A DNA stretch of 64,000 bases. Origin: Cryptosporangium arvum DSM 44712 (lineage in GTDB: Bacteria > Actinomycetota > Actinomycetes > Mycobacteriales > Cryptosporangiaceae). Made by a program: the position numbers and the translations under genes. This document shows positions 8,989 to 18,165 of the stretch, one piece after another; position 1 is the first letter of the stretch; each line of letters starts with the position of its first letter. Under the pieces are notes generated by a model, which was not told the origin of the DNA, did no database searches, and saw nothing but the letters and a program-made list of their open reading frames with translations. The stretch lies in the NCBI RefSeq assembly GCF_000585375.1, contig NZ_KK073874.1, forward strand, positions 6,292,894-6,356,893. Reading direction: 5' to 3'.

Positions 8989-10733
8989 TCGGTGCGCGCG
9001 AGGATTCGCCGGAGCGCGCCCTCCAACGCGCTCCTCGGATCCTCGGGCAGGGACGGCACGCGGTACCCGACGTAGTTGTCGGGGCGGGTCAGCACCGCGC
9101 CGGTGTCGCCGACACCGCGCGCGGCGGCCCAGTCGCCGTAGAGGTCCTCGTAGTCCGCGCCCGGACCGATCCGCACCACCGCGATCTCGACGCCGAGCGC
9201 CGCGCCGACCCCCTCGGCCGCTGCGGTCCAGGCCTCGCCGCCGATGCCGGTGAGCAGCGTGAACCGGCCCTGACCACCGAGATCCAGGGTGGACAGCCGG
9301 GTCGCGCCCCGCCCCACCCACGCGTGCGGGACCTTGGCGCCGGGCGTCGTCGTGGCGTGGTGGAACAACTCGTCGTCACGCGGGTTCTCGGCCGCGCCCC
9401 CGTCCGGCACCACCGCGGACGAGGTGTACCGCTGGTTCAACTCGACGCCGTGCGTGTTGAACTCGTAGTCCTTGAACGCGACCGCCTCACGCAGCGCCTG
9501 CCGCTGCTTCTCCGCCTCGGCGCCCGGGTCCTTGCGCGCGGCCATGTTGGCCCGCATCTGCTCGGGGTCGGAGGTCGAGAGCAACCCGAGCGCGTCGAAG
9601 ATCCGGCGCGTGTCCCCGATGCTCTGGTTCGCCCGGTCGACGATCTGCTTGCCGATCGGCGCGCGCTCGGTGCTGTAGGTCTCCAGCAGCTCCGGCCCGG
9701 CCGCCCCCGACAGCACCAGCTTCAGTTTCCAGGCCAGGTTGTAGGCGTCCTGGATGGAGGTGTTCGATCCGAGCCCGTTCGAGGGCGGGTGCCGGTGCAC
9801 GGCGTCGCCGGCGCAGAACACCCGCCCGCTCGAGTACCGCTCGGCGTAGAGGTGGTTCACCGTCCAGGCCGAGGACGACGTGATCGTCACCGGCACCGAC
9901 GGATCCCCGATCAGCATGTGCGCGATCTGCCGGGCGTAGTCCTCGGTGAGGTTCGGCGGCGCGCCGTCGATGTCGTAGCCCCAGACGATCAGCCACTCGT
10001 GCCAGGGCCGCACGCAGCGCACCAGCCCCATCCCGATGCCGCCGACGTCCGAGCCGGTCTGCAGCACCCAGTACAGCGTGCTCGGGCGGTGGGCCACGTA
10101 CTTGGTGAGGTCGGCCTCGAAGACGATGTTGATGCTGCCGGCCACGCCCATCTGTCCGACCGTCGGCAGCCCGATGTCCGCGGCGACCTGGCTGCGCCCG
10201 CCGTCGGCGCCGATCAGGTATTTGGCCCGGATCCGGTAGTCGTCGCCGCGGAGCCGATCGCGCACCGTGGCGGTCACGCCGTCGGCGTCCTGTTCGAGAC
10301 CCAGGTACTCGGTGTCGAACCGGAACCTCGTCCCGCGCGCGATCGCCGCGTTGACGAGCACCGGTTCCATCAGGTGCTGGGGCATGTCGCAGATCGACGT
10401 CGGTGACGCCAGATCGTGCTCGGCCTTGCGCGCCGGATGCGTGTACCAGGTGTGCAGCCGCCCGAGCTCCTCCCCCGCCAGCGACGTGCAGAACGGCGTG
10501 TCGCCCATCAGGTGCTGCGGTGTCGCCTGCGCGGTCACGACGTCCTCGAGACCGGCGTCGCGCAGCACCTCCATCGTGCGCTGGTTGGTGATGTGGGCCC
10601 GTGGGGTGTCGGCGAGCGCCGAGTACTTGGTGACGACGACGTTGGGGACGCCGTACGTGCTCAGCAGGAGCGCGGCGGCACCGCCGGCCGGGCCGCTGCC
10701 GACCACGAGGACATCGGTTTCCACAGTGGACAT
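8985..10733 (-). CDS. FAD-dependent aromatic monooxygenase (phenol/resorcinol hydroxylase type)
   Basis: 582 aa flavoprotein of the TfdB/PheA class that uses NAD(P)H and oxygen to hydroxylate phenolic rings. The FAD site GSGPAGGAAALLLS is near residue 12, the second motif LIGADGGRSQVAADIG is mid-protein, and VFCAGDAVHRHPPSNGLGSN is the FAD ribityl-binding motif. The C-terminal thioredoxin-like domain of this class follows. It lies 13 bp downstream of the fused maleylacetate reductase/hydroxyquinol dioxygenase, so the likely product is hydroxyquinol, formed from resorcinol or a related phenol. The exact substrate is inferred from context. Confidence 0.88.
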   Translation of the reverse strand: MSTVETDVLVVGSGPAGGAAALLLSTYGVPNVVVTKYSALADTPRAHITNQRTMEVLRDAGLEDVVTAQATPQHLMGDTPFCTSLAGEELGRLHTWYTHPARKAEHDLASPTSICDMPQHLMEPVLVNAAIARGTRFRFDTEYLGLEQDADGVTATVRDRLRGDDYRIRAKYLIGADGGRSQVAADIGLPTVGQMGVAGSINIVFEADLTKYVAHRPSTLYWVLQTGSDVGGIGMGLVRCVRPWHEWLIVWGYDIDGAPPNLTEDYARQIAHMLIGDPSVPVTITSSSAWTVNHLYAERYSSGRVFCAGDAVHRHPPSNGLGSNTSIQDAYNLAWKLKLVLSGAAGPELLETYSTERAPIGKQIVDRANQSIGDTRRIFDALGLLSTSDPEQMRANMAARKDPGAEAEKQRQALREAVAFKDYEFNTHGVELNQRYTSSAVVPDGGAAENPRDDELFHHATTTPGAKVPHAWVGRGATRLSTLDLGGQGRFTLLTGIGGEAWTAAAEGVGAALGVEIAVVRIGPGADYEDLYGDWAAARGVGDTGAVLTRPDNYVGYRVPSLPEDPRSALEGALRRILARTD

Positions 10734-10746
10734 GGTGGGACCCCGC

Positions 10747-12648
10747 TCAGTCGATGCGGAACGTGTAGGTGAGCCGGCGCCAGCCGCCGTCGAGCGCGCG
10801 GCCGTCCGGCGGTGTGCCCTCGCCGGGTGCGAAGTCGACGATCAGGTCGTCCTTGACGCCGAACACGGTGTCGGAGTCGAGGTAGGCGCCACCGGCGACG
10901 AAGAGCTGCGTGATCAGCTGCCGGTGGCCGGGCGCTTCGATCAGGAAGTGCAGGTGGGGCGCGCGGTAGGGGTGGCGGCCGGTGCCGTCGAGCAGTTGCC
11001 CGACCGGTCCGTCGACGGGGACCGGGTACTCGCTCGGCAAAATCGTCCAGAACCGGACCCGCCCGTCGGCGTCGCTGGTGAGGCGGCCGCGGAGCACCGG
11101 CCCTTCGAGGTCGGGCAGCTGCAGGTCGTAGAACCCGTCCTCGTTGCTCTGCCAGACGTCCACGGTGGCGTCGCCGACCGGCGTTCCGTCCCGGTCCTCG
11201 ATCAGGACGTCGACCCAGAGCGGGGTGCCGGGCAGATCACCGGAGAGGTCGGCGCCCGCGGCCACGGCCGGTGGACCCGGGACGTAGAACGGGCCGAGCA
11301 CGGCCGAGGGCGTGGTCTCGGTGGTACGTGAGTTCGTGAGCAGGTCGACCATGCTGGAGACGCCGAGCGTGTCGGAGAGCAGGATGAACTCCTGCCGGGT
11401 GGGGCTGGTGATCTCGCCGGTGCGGGTGAGGAAGTCGATCGCGAACTGCCACTCGTCCTGGGTGAGATCGTTGTCGTTCGCGAACCCGTGCAGGCGGCGG
11501 ACCAGGTCGGTCAGCAGCCGGCGCATGCGCGGGTCCGGCGTGTGCGCGAAGCTCGCGACGACCTGGTCGGTGAGCCACGAGAAGTCCGGCGTCCCGGCCG
11601 GCCGGGTGCCGGCCAGCGCGTCGGTGAGCAGCGCGGTGATGCCGTCCGCGGTGACCGGCCGCGGGTTCGGGTACGGCTCGGCGGTGGCCAGCCGGACCGC
11701 CTCGGGGACGTTCCCGGCCGCGAAGCCGAGGTCGGCGAGCGAGGTGGGCCCGCCCACCTCCACGACGAAGTCGTACATCGCCGCCGCGGCGTCCCGCTCG
11801 CGGCCCAGCGCGCCGGCCACCCGGGCCACGGCCTCCGGGGCGGCGGACGCGTTGTAGGCGATCGCGTGCGGGAGCACGACGGTGTGGGTCTCGGCGTGCG
11901 GAAGGCCGAACGATCCGCCGAGCGTGTGGCAGAGCTTGTGGTGCAGGCCCATGCCGACCGCGCCGAGGCAGGTACCGGCGAGCCACGCTCCGGTGAGCGC
12001 GTCGGCCCGCGCGTCGGGGTCGGCCGGGTCGGTGACGATGCGGCGCAGCCCGGAGGCCAGCAGCCGGATCGACTGCTCGGCGAGCGCGTCGACGGCCGGG
12101 TTCGCTTCCGGCGAGTAGAGCGCCTCCACCGCGTGCGCCATCGCGTTGACGCCGCTGGTCACCGACGTGGCGACCGGCAGGCCGAGGGTCAGCTCGACGT
12201 CGTAGAGCACGGTGGCGGGCAGGATCTCCGGTGCGCTGCGCGTCGTCTTGACGCCGTTCCCGGTCTCGCCGAGCGTCGGCGTGACCTCGGAGCCGGCGTA
12301 GGTGGTGGGGACCGCGATCTGCGGGACGCCGAGGCGCACGGCGAGCGCTTTGCCCAGACCGGTCGCCGAGCCACCCCCGATCGAGACGACGACGTCGGCG
12401 TCGGCCGCGGACTCCAGCGCACGGGCCGTCACCTCGACCGGTGTGTGCATCGCGGCGCCGGCGAACCGGCCCGCGAGCCGGTCGCCGAGCCGGTCGGCCG
12501 CCCGGTCGACGACGTCCGGCTGCGAGGCTCCGCTCACCAGCAGCACGCGGCGCCGGCCCAGCCGCTCGACCTCGGACCGCAGCGTGCCGAGCGTGCCCGC
12601 GCCGAACACCACCCGGACCGGTGACGCGGTGTGCTCGAAGCTACGCAC
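10747..12648 (-). CDS. Fused maleylacetate reductase / hydroxyquinol 1,2-dioxygenase
   Basis: 633 aa bifunctional enzyme covering two consecutive steps. Residues 1 to about 350 are an iron-ADH-family maleylacetate reductase: NAD-binding VVSIGGGSATGLGKALA, then GVNAMAHAVEALYS and the His-rich GLHHKLCHTLGGSFGLPHAE. From about residue 355 it is an intradiol hydroxyquinol 1,2-dioxygenase: SFAHTPDPRMRRLLTDLVRR, GPFYVPGP, and the iron-ligand region HPYRAPHLHFLIEAPGH. The dioxygenase opens hydroxyquinol to maleylacetate and the reductase makes 3-oxoadipate. The protein begins at a GTG with GGGAGG upstream. Frame is continuous across the junction, so this is a true fusion. These are usually two genes, though annotated fusions exist in actinobacteria. 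Confidence 0.93.
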   Translation of the reverse strand: MRSFEHTASPVRVVFGAGTLGTLRSEVERLGRRRVLLVSGASQPDVVDRAADRLGDRLAGRFAGAAMHTPVEVTARALESAADADVVVSIGGGSATGLGKALAVRLGVPQIAVPTTYAGSEVTPTLGETGNGVKTTRSAPEILPATVLYDVELTLGLPVATSVTSGVNAMAHAVEALYSPEANPAVDALAEQSIRLLASGLRRIVTDPADPDARADALTGAWLAGTCLGAVGMGLHHKLCHTLGGSFGLPHAETHTVVLPHAIAYNASAAPEAVARVAGALGRERDAAAAMYDFVVEVGGPTSLADLGFAAGNVPEAVRLATAEPYPNPRPVTADGITALLTDALAGTRPAGTPDFSWLTDQVVASFAHTPDPRMRRLLTDLVRRLHGFANDNDLTQDEWQFAIDFLTRTGEITSPTRQEFILLSDTLGVSSMVDLLTNSRTTETTPSAVLGPFYVPGPPAVAAGADLSGDLPGTPLWVDVLIEDRDGTPVGDATVDVWQSNEDGFYDLQLPDLEGPVLRGRLTSDADGRVRFWTILPSEYPVPVDGPVGQLLDGTGRHPYRAPHLHFLIEAPGHRQLITQLFVAGGAYLDSDTVFGVKDDLIVDFAPGEGTPPDGRALDGGWRRLTYTFRID

Positions 12649-12709
12649 GGTGCCTCCCGAACTCGTCGTCGCTGACCCGCCCAGTATCGCGACCGACCGG
12701 CCGCGGGTC

Positions 12710-12730
12710 CTGCACGATCCTGCTGCACGA
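12710..12730. promoter_or_regulatory. Direct repeat CTGCACGA upstream of the hydroxyquinol operon
   Basis: CTGCACGA occurs at 12710-12717 and 12723-12730, a 13-bp period, 62-82 bp upstream of the fusion-gene start and just after the AraC-gene stop. AraC-family proteins bind direct repeats, so this may be the operator through which the neighbouring regulator controls the catabolic genes. Confidence 0.4.
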
Positions 12731-12735
12731 AACCG

Positions 12736-13599
12736 CTAACCGCGGCGGAGCGCGGCCGGGGTGGTGCCGCGGTGGGCGCGCAGGACGCGGGTCAGGTGCT
12801 CCTGGTGGGTGAAACCGCAGCGGGTGGCGACCTCGGCGATCGGCCGGGCCGGGTCACGCAGCAGCGACACCGCCGCGTCGACGCGCAGCCGCAGCAGGTA
12901 CTGGTGGGGTGCCAGGCCGGTGCGGGCCTTGAACTGCCGGGCGAACTGGCTGACGCTCAGGCCGGCCACCGCCGCCATCTCGCTCAGCGGCACCGGTTGC
13001 GCCAGCCGGGCGTCGAGAAGCGCGCGCACCTGAGCGAACCGGCGATCGTCCAGCCCGGGCCGGCGCCGGGCCGGCGGCACCGCCGACGGGGACCGGTTGC
13101 TGTGCCCGCGCACGAGCTGCGCCGCCAGCAGGCTGCCGAGCTGGTCGACGTAGGTGCGCGCGGCGGGCTCCCAGGCGGTGAGGACGCCGTCGAGCGCGAG
13201 CACGAGCTGTTCGAGCAGCGGGTCCTCGGTGCCGAGCTCCTCGGCGAGGTCGACGGCGGGGCCGTCGTGGGCACCCTGGAGCGCGTGGTCACTGAGGTAG
13301 ACGTGCACGGTGTCCAGGGGGCCGCGGAGCTCGACGTCCAGATCCTTGCCCGCGGGGTGGACGAAGAAGCCGCCCGGCGGCACGGTGCGGGCGAACGCAC
13401 CGCGGCTGACCGTCACCGGCCCGTCGCGGTGCAGGATGACGAGGTGGCTGTGGGCGCCGCCGAACTCGGCCGCGTACGGCTGCTCGCGTTGCGTCGAGAC
13501 GTAGAAGTCCGGCCAGCCGAGGCCGGCGCTGGTACGGGACGGACGCACCCACGGCTGGCGGAGGATGCCGTTGGTGTCGGCGAGCGAGAGCTCCTCCAT
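12736..13599 (-). CDS. AraC-family transcriptional regulator
   Basis: 287 aa, starting at the ATG at 13599 (MEELSLADTNG); the frame is open further upstream but that part is not protein-like. The N-terminal half is a cupin-like sensor region (GGAHSHLVILHRDGPVTVSR). The C-terminal 100 residues hold both helix-turn-helix motifs: LSEMAAVAGLSVSQFARQFK and IAEVATRCGFTHQEHLTRVL. It lies upstream of and in line with the hydroxyquinol genes, so it is probably their phenol-responsive activator. The divergent DsbA-like gene begins only 7-37 bp away. Confidence 0.9.
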   Translation of the reverse strand: MEELSLADTNGILRQPWVRPSRTSAGLGWPDFYVSTQREQPYAAEFGGAHSHLVILHRDGPVTVSRGAFARTVPPGGFFVHPAGKDLDVELRGPLDTVHVYLSDHALQGAHDGPAVDLAEELGTEDPLLEQLVLALDGVLTAWEPAARTYVDQLGSLLAAQLVRGHSNRSPSAVPPARRRPGLDDRRFAQVRALLDARLAQPVPLSEMAAVAGLSVSQFARQFKARTGLAPHQYLLRLRVDAAVSLLRDPARPIAEVATRCGFTHQEHLTRVLRAHRGTTPAALRRG

Positions 13600-13635
13600 C
13601 GCCGCATGGTAACGCCTCGGGTTACCGTTGAGCCC

Positions 13636-14148
13636 GTGACTGAGGCTCCTGCCATCGACCTGAACCGCCACGTCTACGGCAACCCCGAGGCGCCGATCAC
13701 CGTCGTGGAGTACGGCGATCTGGAGTGCCCGTACTGCGGTGCGGCCGCGCCGGTGCTGCACGAGTTGATCGACGAGTCCGACGGGCGGGTCCGGCTGGTG
13801 TTCCGCCACTTCCCGCTGTTCCAGGTGCACCCGTTCGCGTTGACCGCGGCGCTGGCCGCAGAGGCCGCCGGGGACAAGTTCTGGGACCTGGCCTGGGTGC
13901 TGTTCAAGCACCAGGCCAAGCTCGCCGACCCCGACCTGGAGGTATGGGCGGCGAAAGTGGGCGTGGCCGACCCGGCGAGCGTCACCGGCCCGGCCGCGCA
14001 GGCGTTCCAGCCCGCGATCCAGGCCGACTACGCCGCCGGCGTGGCCGCGGGGGTCCGCGGCACGCCGACGCTGTTCGTCGACGACCGGCTCTACACCGGC
14101 CGCATCGAACTCCGCGAACTACGCACCGCGCTCGGGCTCAACCGGTAG
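13636..14148 (+). CDS. DsbA-family thioredoxin-fold protein
   Basis: 170 aa from the GTG at 13636. An in-frame ATG at 13606 would give 180 aa but would sit 6 bp from the divergent AraC start. No ribosome site is visible before either. The active site is CPYC (Cys31, Cys34) in YGDLECPYCGAAAPV, with the cis-proline loop RGTPTLFVDD near the C-terminus, matching the thioredoxin_4 family. There is no signal peptide. It converges on nhaA and overlaps its 3' end by 30 bp; in some actinobacteria a domain like this is fused to the C-terminus of NhaA. Confidence 0.85.
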   Translation: MTEAPAIDLNRHVYGNPEAPITVVEYGDLECPYCGAAAPVLHELIDESDGRVRLVFRHFPLFQVHPFALTAALAAEAAGDKFWDLAWVLFKHQAKLADPDLEVWAAKVGVADPASVTGPAAQAFQPAIQADYAAGVAAGVRGTPTLFVDDRLYTGRIELRELRTALGLNR

Positions 14149-15609
14149 CGCGTCCCCCGCGGGCGCCGGCGGCGCTGCCGGCGCCGGCTCCGCCAGCACC
14201 ACGCTCCGGGCCCTGGCCACGCGTGCGATCGTCGGGTCGAGCCAGTCGCCGGTGGGCAGCGCGGGCGGCCCGTCCTCGCTGTCGATCGTGCAGAGCGGCA
14301 GCCGCTCGCCCAGGTAACGCAGCAGCAGCGAGCCGAGCACGGCCGCGATCAGCGAGCCCGCGAGCACGCCGATCTTCGCGTCCTGGCGCAGCCGCTCGTC
14401 GTCGAACGCGAGGTCGGTGATGAAGAGCGAGATCGTGAACCCGATGCCGCAGAGCATCGCGCCACCGATGAGGTGTCCGTAGCGCACGCGCCCCGGCAGC
14501 GCACCCAGCCCCGTGCGCAGCGCGAGCCCGGCGAACAGCGAGACGCCGATCGTGTTGCCGGCGACCAGCGCCACCGCGATCCCGATCGTCACGCCGGACG
14601 TCGACGCCGCGCGTAGCGTCTCCCAGTCCAGCGGCACCCCGGCGTTGGCCAGCCCGAACAGCGGCAGGACCACGAGCGCGCTGACCGGGTGCAGCGACTC
14701 CTGCAACCGCTCGTTCGACGACACCGTCGCCCGCGCGGCCGTGTTCGCCAGCCGTACCCGGGCGGGGGTGGCGGCCTCCAGCACGGCCCGGCCGTAGTAG
14801 GCCAGGCGCTGGCGCTGGGCCGGGTCGACCGCGGCGGCCGGGATGATCAGGCCGAGCAGCGCCCCGGCGAGCGTCGGGTGGACACCGGATTCGAACACCG
14901 CCACCCACAGGGCCAGCCCGACCAGCAGGTACGGCGCCAGCTGCCACACCCCGGCGAAGCGCAGGGCGAGCAGCACCACGACGAGCACGCCGGAGATCAC
15001 CAGCGCCGTCGGCGACACGTGGTCGCTGTAGAAGATCGCCATGACGCCGATCGCGCCGATGTCGTCGACGATCGCGAGCGTGAGCAGGAACAGCCGCAGC
15101 TGGTCCGGGCAGCGCGGCCCGAACAGCGCGAGCACGCCGACCAGGAACGCGGTGTCGGTGGAGATCGGGATGCCCCAACCTGCCGCGGCCGGGCCGCTCG
15201 GCTGGAAGGCCAGGTAGATCAGGGCGGGCACGGCGAGACCGCCGATCGCGCCGAGTGCGGGGACGATCACCGTGCGCCGGTCGCGTAACTCGCCGACCGA
15301 CACCTCCCGGCTGATCTCCATACCGACGACGAGGAAGAAGATCGACATCGCGGCGTCGTTGACGAAGTGGCGCAGGTCCATGTCGAGCGACCAGGTGCCG
15401 ACCGCGGCGGAGACCTCGACGTGCCAGAACTCGTCGTAGGTGTCACCGGGCAGGTTGGCCCAGACCAACGCCGCGACGGTCGCCACGAGCAGAACCGCGG
15501 CGCTGCCGGCCTCCCGGGACAGGAAGTCCCTGACCCCGGGCGACAAATAGGGCAAACCTATCCGCGGCGCCGGGCCCGGACGTCCCGGAAGCGGCTGCGC
15601 ACTACTCAC
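14119..15609 (-). CDS. nhaA: Na+/H+ antiporter NhaA
   Basis: 496 aa inner-membrane antiporter exchanging sodium for protons. About a dozen membrane segments are present. The two adjacent aspartates of the transport site are Asp182-Asp183 in AIVDDIGAIGVMAIF, and the Asp in ISTDTAFLVG (Asp152) matches the third conserved acidic residue. N-terminal GREAGSAAVLL-like and VGMEISREVSVGELRD motifs are typical. The 80-residue C-terminal tail is longer than in E. coli. It starts at a GTG and overlaps the upstream MFS gene by 8 bp, so the two are co-transcribed. Confidence 0.93.
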   Translation of the reverse strand: MSSAQPLPGRPGPAPRIGLPYLSPGVRDFLSREAGSAAVLLVATVAALVWANLPGDTYDEFWHVEVSAAVGTWSLDMDLRHFVNDAAMSIFFLVVGMEISREVSVGELRDRRTVIVPALGAIGGLAVPALIYLAFQPSGPAAAGWGIPISTDTAFLVGVLALFGPRCPDQLRLFLLTLAIVDDIGAIGVMAIFYSDHVSPTALVISGVLVVVLLALRFAGVWQLAPYLLVGLALWVAVFESGVHPTLAGALLGLIIPAAAVDPAQRQRLAYYGRAVLEAATPARVRLANTAARATVSSNERLQESLHPVSALVVLPLFGLANAGVPLDWETLRAASTSGVTIGIAVALVAGNTIGVSLFAGLALRTGLGALPGRVRYGHLIGGAMLCGIGFTISLFITDLAFDDERLRQDAKIGVLAGSLIAAVLGSLLLRYLGERLPLCTIDSEDGPPALPTGDWLDPTIARVARARSVVLAEPAPAAPPAPAGDALPVEPERGA

Positions 15610-16810
15610 CGATGCTCTCCCGCGCTGTATCGATCACGCGAGGGAGCTTACCGATCGTCGGGAGCACGGCCACCGTCGTGAGCAGCATAGCTACCGCTCC
15701 GACGACGAACGGCAACGGCAGCGCGAGCCGCGCCAGGAACCCGCCGCCGAGGCCGCCGACGGCCAGCCCGCCGAGCGCCACCGTGAAGTAGACCGCGTTG
15801 ACGCGCCCGAGCATCTCCGACGGCACGAGGCGCTGACGCGTCGACACGATCGAGACGCCGAGGATCAGCACCACGAAACCGTCGAGCGCGAGCAGCGCCG
15901 CCGCGCCCGCCGGGTGGGTGACGAAACCGAGCCCGGCCACGGCGGCCGCGGAGATCACGCAGGTGCCGGAGATCAGCACCGCCGGCGGCACGAGCCGGGC
16001 GACCCGGTCGGCGACCAGCCCGCCGACGACCGCCCCGACGGCGCCCACCGCGAGCATGATCCCGTAGCCGTGCGGGCTCAGGTGGAGGTGCCGATCGGCG
16101 ATCACCACGAGCAACCCGTAGCTGGCACCGGTCATCGCGTTCCCCACCCCGGAGAGGAACGACAGGCTGCGGACGACCGGACTGTGCCAGTACCAGCGGC
16201 CGCCGTCACGGATGTCGGCCCAGAGCGAGCGGCGTGCCGCGGGCTCGGCCCGGGGCACGCGGGGCAGGAACAGCAGCACGACCATGCTGGCCACCAGGCC
16301 CAGCGCCCCGGCCGCGAACGGCAGCGCGAGCGCGATCGCGAGCAGGAACCCGCCCACCGGAGGCCCGGCGAACTCGTTCGCGACGACGAACGTCGTCTGG
16401 ATCCGGCCGTTCGCCTTCTCCAGCCCGGCCGCCGGGACGATCGCCGGGACCAGCGCCGCGGACGCGTTGTCGACGAGCGTCTCGCACAGACCGAGCACGA
16501 CGAACACGACGTAGAGCAGCGGGATCGACGCGAAGCCGAGCGTGATCGCGAGCGCGAGCAGGCCCAGCACGAGCGCACGCACCCCGGTGGTGACCTGGAG
16601 GATCCGCCGCCGGTCGAGGCGATCGACGAGCGCGCCGGAGACCATCGAGAGCAGCCACGGGGCCCGCTGGGCCACCAGCAGGCCGGCGATCGCGGCCGGG
16701 TCCCGGGTGAGCGTGGCGGCCAGCAGCGGAGCCGCCGCCACGTTGATGCCGTCGGCGAGGTTGGAGAGCCCGACCGCGGCCCACAGGGTCCGGAACGGGG
16801 TGAGTCGCAC
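15602..16810 (-). CDS. MFS transporter (EntS-like)
   Basis: 402 aa, taken from the GTG at 16810 (VRLTPFRTLWAAVGLSNLAD); an upstream in-frame ATG at 16933 would add 41 non-homologous-looking residues. It shows 10-12 hydrophobic segments and the family loop GALVDRLDRRRIL after helix 2. The overall pattern resembles the enterobactin-exporter/tetracycline-efflux branch (MFS_3). The substrate cannot be told. It overlaps nhaA by 8 bp. Confidence 0.85.
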   Translation of the reverse strand: MRLTPFRTLWAAVGLSNLADGINVAAAPLLAATLTRDPAAIAGLLVAQRAPWLLSMVSGALVDRLDRRRILQVTTGVRALVLGLLALAITLGFASIPLLYVVFVVLGLCETLVDNASAALVPAIVPAAGLEKANGRIQTTFVVANEFAGPPVGGFLLAIALALPFAAGALGLVASMVVLLFLPRVPRAEPAARRSLWADIRDGGRWYWHSPVVRSLSFLSGVGNAMTGASYGLLVVIADRHLHLSPHGYGIMLAVGAVGAVVGGLVADRVARLVPPAVLISGTCVISAAAVAGLGFVTHPAGAAALLALDGFVVLILGVSIVSTRQRLVPSEMLGRVNAVYFTVALGGLAVGGLGGGFLARLALPLPFVVGAVAMLLTTVAVLPTIGKLPRVIDTARESIGE

Positions 16811-16944
16811 GGTCCGATGTCTACACGCGTGACGGAACGCCCGTTTGCCCGACCCGGCCGGAGTGGGTTCGACGACCACGACGCGCAGCCGGTGGACGTC
16901 GGTCAATGCGGTTCGGCTCTTCACTGCGGACACCTTCGTCCTCG

Positions 16945-18165
16945 TCAGGCGGTGAGCGATTCCCGGCCGAACGCCGGCGCACCGCGCGGGGAGTCGGTAC
17001 CGAGAACCACCGGGACGCCGAGTTCGGCCTCGACGGCGGCGGGCCAGTCGTCCGGGCGGTACCGCTCCCCGACGCCGGTGCGGAGCAGCACCGCGGTGAG
17101 GCGCTCCTGGGCCTCGAGATCACCGCGCCGGCCGACCGGGATCCGGTCCAGCCCCCGGTACCCGCGACAGACCTCCACCGCCGGCGGCACGTCCAGGTGC
17201 GTCACCGCCAGCGCGTCGACGCCGCCGCAGACCTCCACCGCGTACCGGTGGGCCGGCGCGTCGAAGTGGCCGCGCCGGAACGCACCCTGCCACTCACCGG
17301 TGCCGTTGTGCGGCTCGGGGAGCCGCAGCGCCGGATCCTCGGTGACGAGCGGCCCGGCGCCGTGCCGGGTGGTGTAGGTGCGCACCACGCCGAGCCGCCG
17401 GGCCGGAACCCCGCCCAGCAGCGCGAGCGCGTTCGCGAACGTGGTGGTGGACCAGGTCGTGTGGGGGTGCCACCCGAACCACTCGTCGAGCAGCACCCCC
17501 TGCGCCCCCTCGAAGACGCACGGACCCCTCCGCAGCGCGTCGTCGAGGAAGCCGGGACCCACGATCCGGACGGCGTCCCGGAACGCGGCGAGCACCGCCA
17601 GCACGGCCTCGACGTCGGGGGCGGGAAGCGGGCCGACCGCGGCCGTCAGCCGGTCGCGGACCGCGGTCAGCCGCTGCCGGAGCCGCGCCGGGTGGAACAC
17701 GTCCCCGACGCGCGGCGCCTCGCCGGGGTGGGTCAGCGCGTAGGCGACGGTCTCCCCGACGCCGAGCCCGCAGCTGCCGTGCCGTCCGGCCCCGCGCCGC
17801 CGCTCCCGGACCCGGTTCGCGGCCGCGTGCCACGGGGTGGCGAGCAGCGCGTCCTCGTCGATCGTGAGGAGCGCGAACGGGTCCGGCACCCCGACCGAGA
17901 CCAGGTGGGCCGCTTCCGCGGCGAGCGCAAGCGGGTCGACGACGACGAACCGGGACAGGTGGGTGGGCACGCCCCGGAACGTGCCCGCCCCGAACTGGGC
18001 GAACGTATGGTGCCGCCCGTCCGGCAGCACCACGTTGTGGCCGGCCTGCGCACCCCCGTTGAACCGGACGACGGTCTCGACGTCCGCGTCCGCGCAGAGC
18101 AGATCCACCACGCGCCCTTTGCCGGCGTCCCCGTACCCGAGGTCGACGACGATCGTGTGGCTCAT
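16945..18165 (-). CDS. Adenylosuccinate synthetase paralogue
   Basis: 406 aa, slightly shorter than housekeeping PurA. The N-terminal P-loop reads LGYGDAGKGRVVDLL with the catalytic Asp13 kept (E. coli PurA has QWGDEGKGK). The catalytic His is kept in GGAQAGHNVV (His43), but the PurA asparagines before it are changed, and the IMP-loop region reads HGSCGLGVGE rather than the usual TGRGIGP. It may act on a different nucleotide. It overlaps the vWA gene by 4 bp and closes a four-gene operon with Nudix, J-domain/pseudokinase and vWA genes, an unusual place for a purine gene. Not the housekeeping copy in my judgement. Confidence 0.83.
   Translation of the reverse strand: MSHTIVVDLGYGDAGKGRVVDLLCADADVETVVRFNGGAQAGHNVVLPDGRHHTFAQFGAGTFRGVPTHLSRFVVVDPLALAAEAAHLVSVGVPDPFALLTIDEDALLATPWHAAANRVRERRRGAGRHGSCGLGVGETVAYALTHPGEAPRVGDVFHPARLRQRLTAVRDRLTAAVGPLPAPDVEAVLAVLAAFRDAVRIVGPGFLDDALRRGPCVFEGAQGVLLDEWFGWHPHTTWSTTTFANALALLGGVPARRLGVVRTYTTRHGAGPLVTEDPALRLPEPHNGTGEWQGAFRRGHFDAPAHRYAVEVCGGVDALAVTHLDVPPAVEVCRGYRGLDRIPVGRRGDLEAQERLTAVLLRTGVGERYRPDDWPAAVEAELGVPVVLGTDSPRGAPAFGRESLTA

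Noticed and set aside
16945..18165. Phage-type PurZ (2-aminoadenine synthesis)
   Set aside because: PurZ enzymes replace the catalytic Asp of the P-loop; here Asp13 is kept, and no phage genes are nearby.
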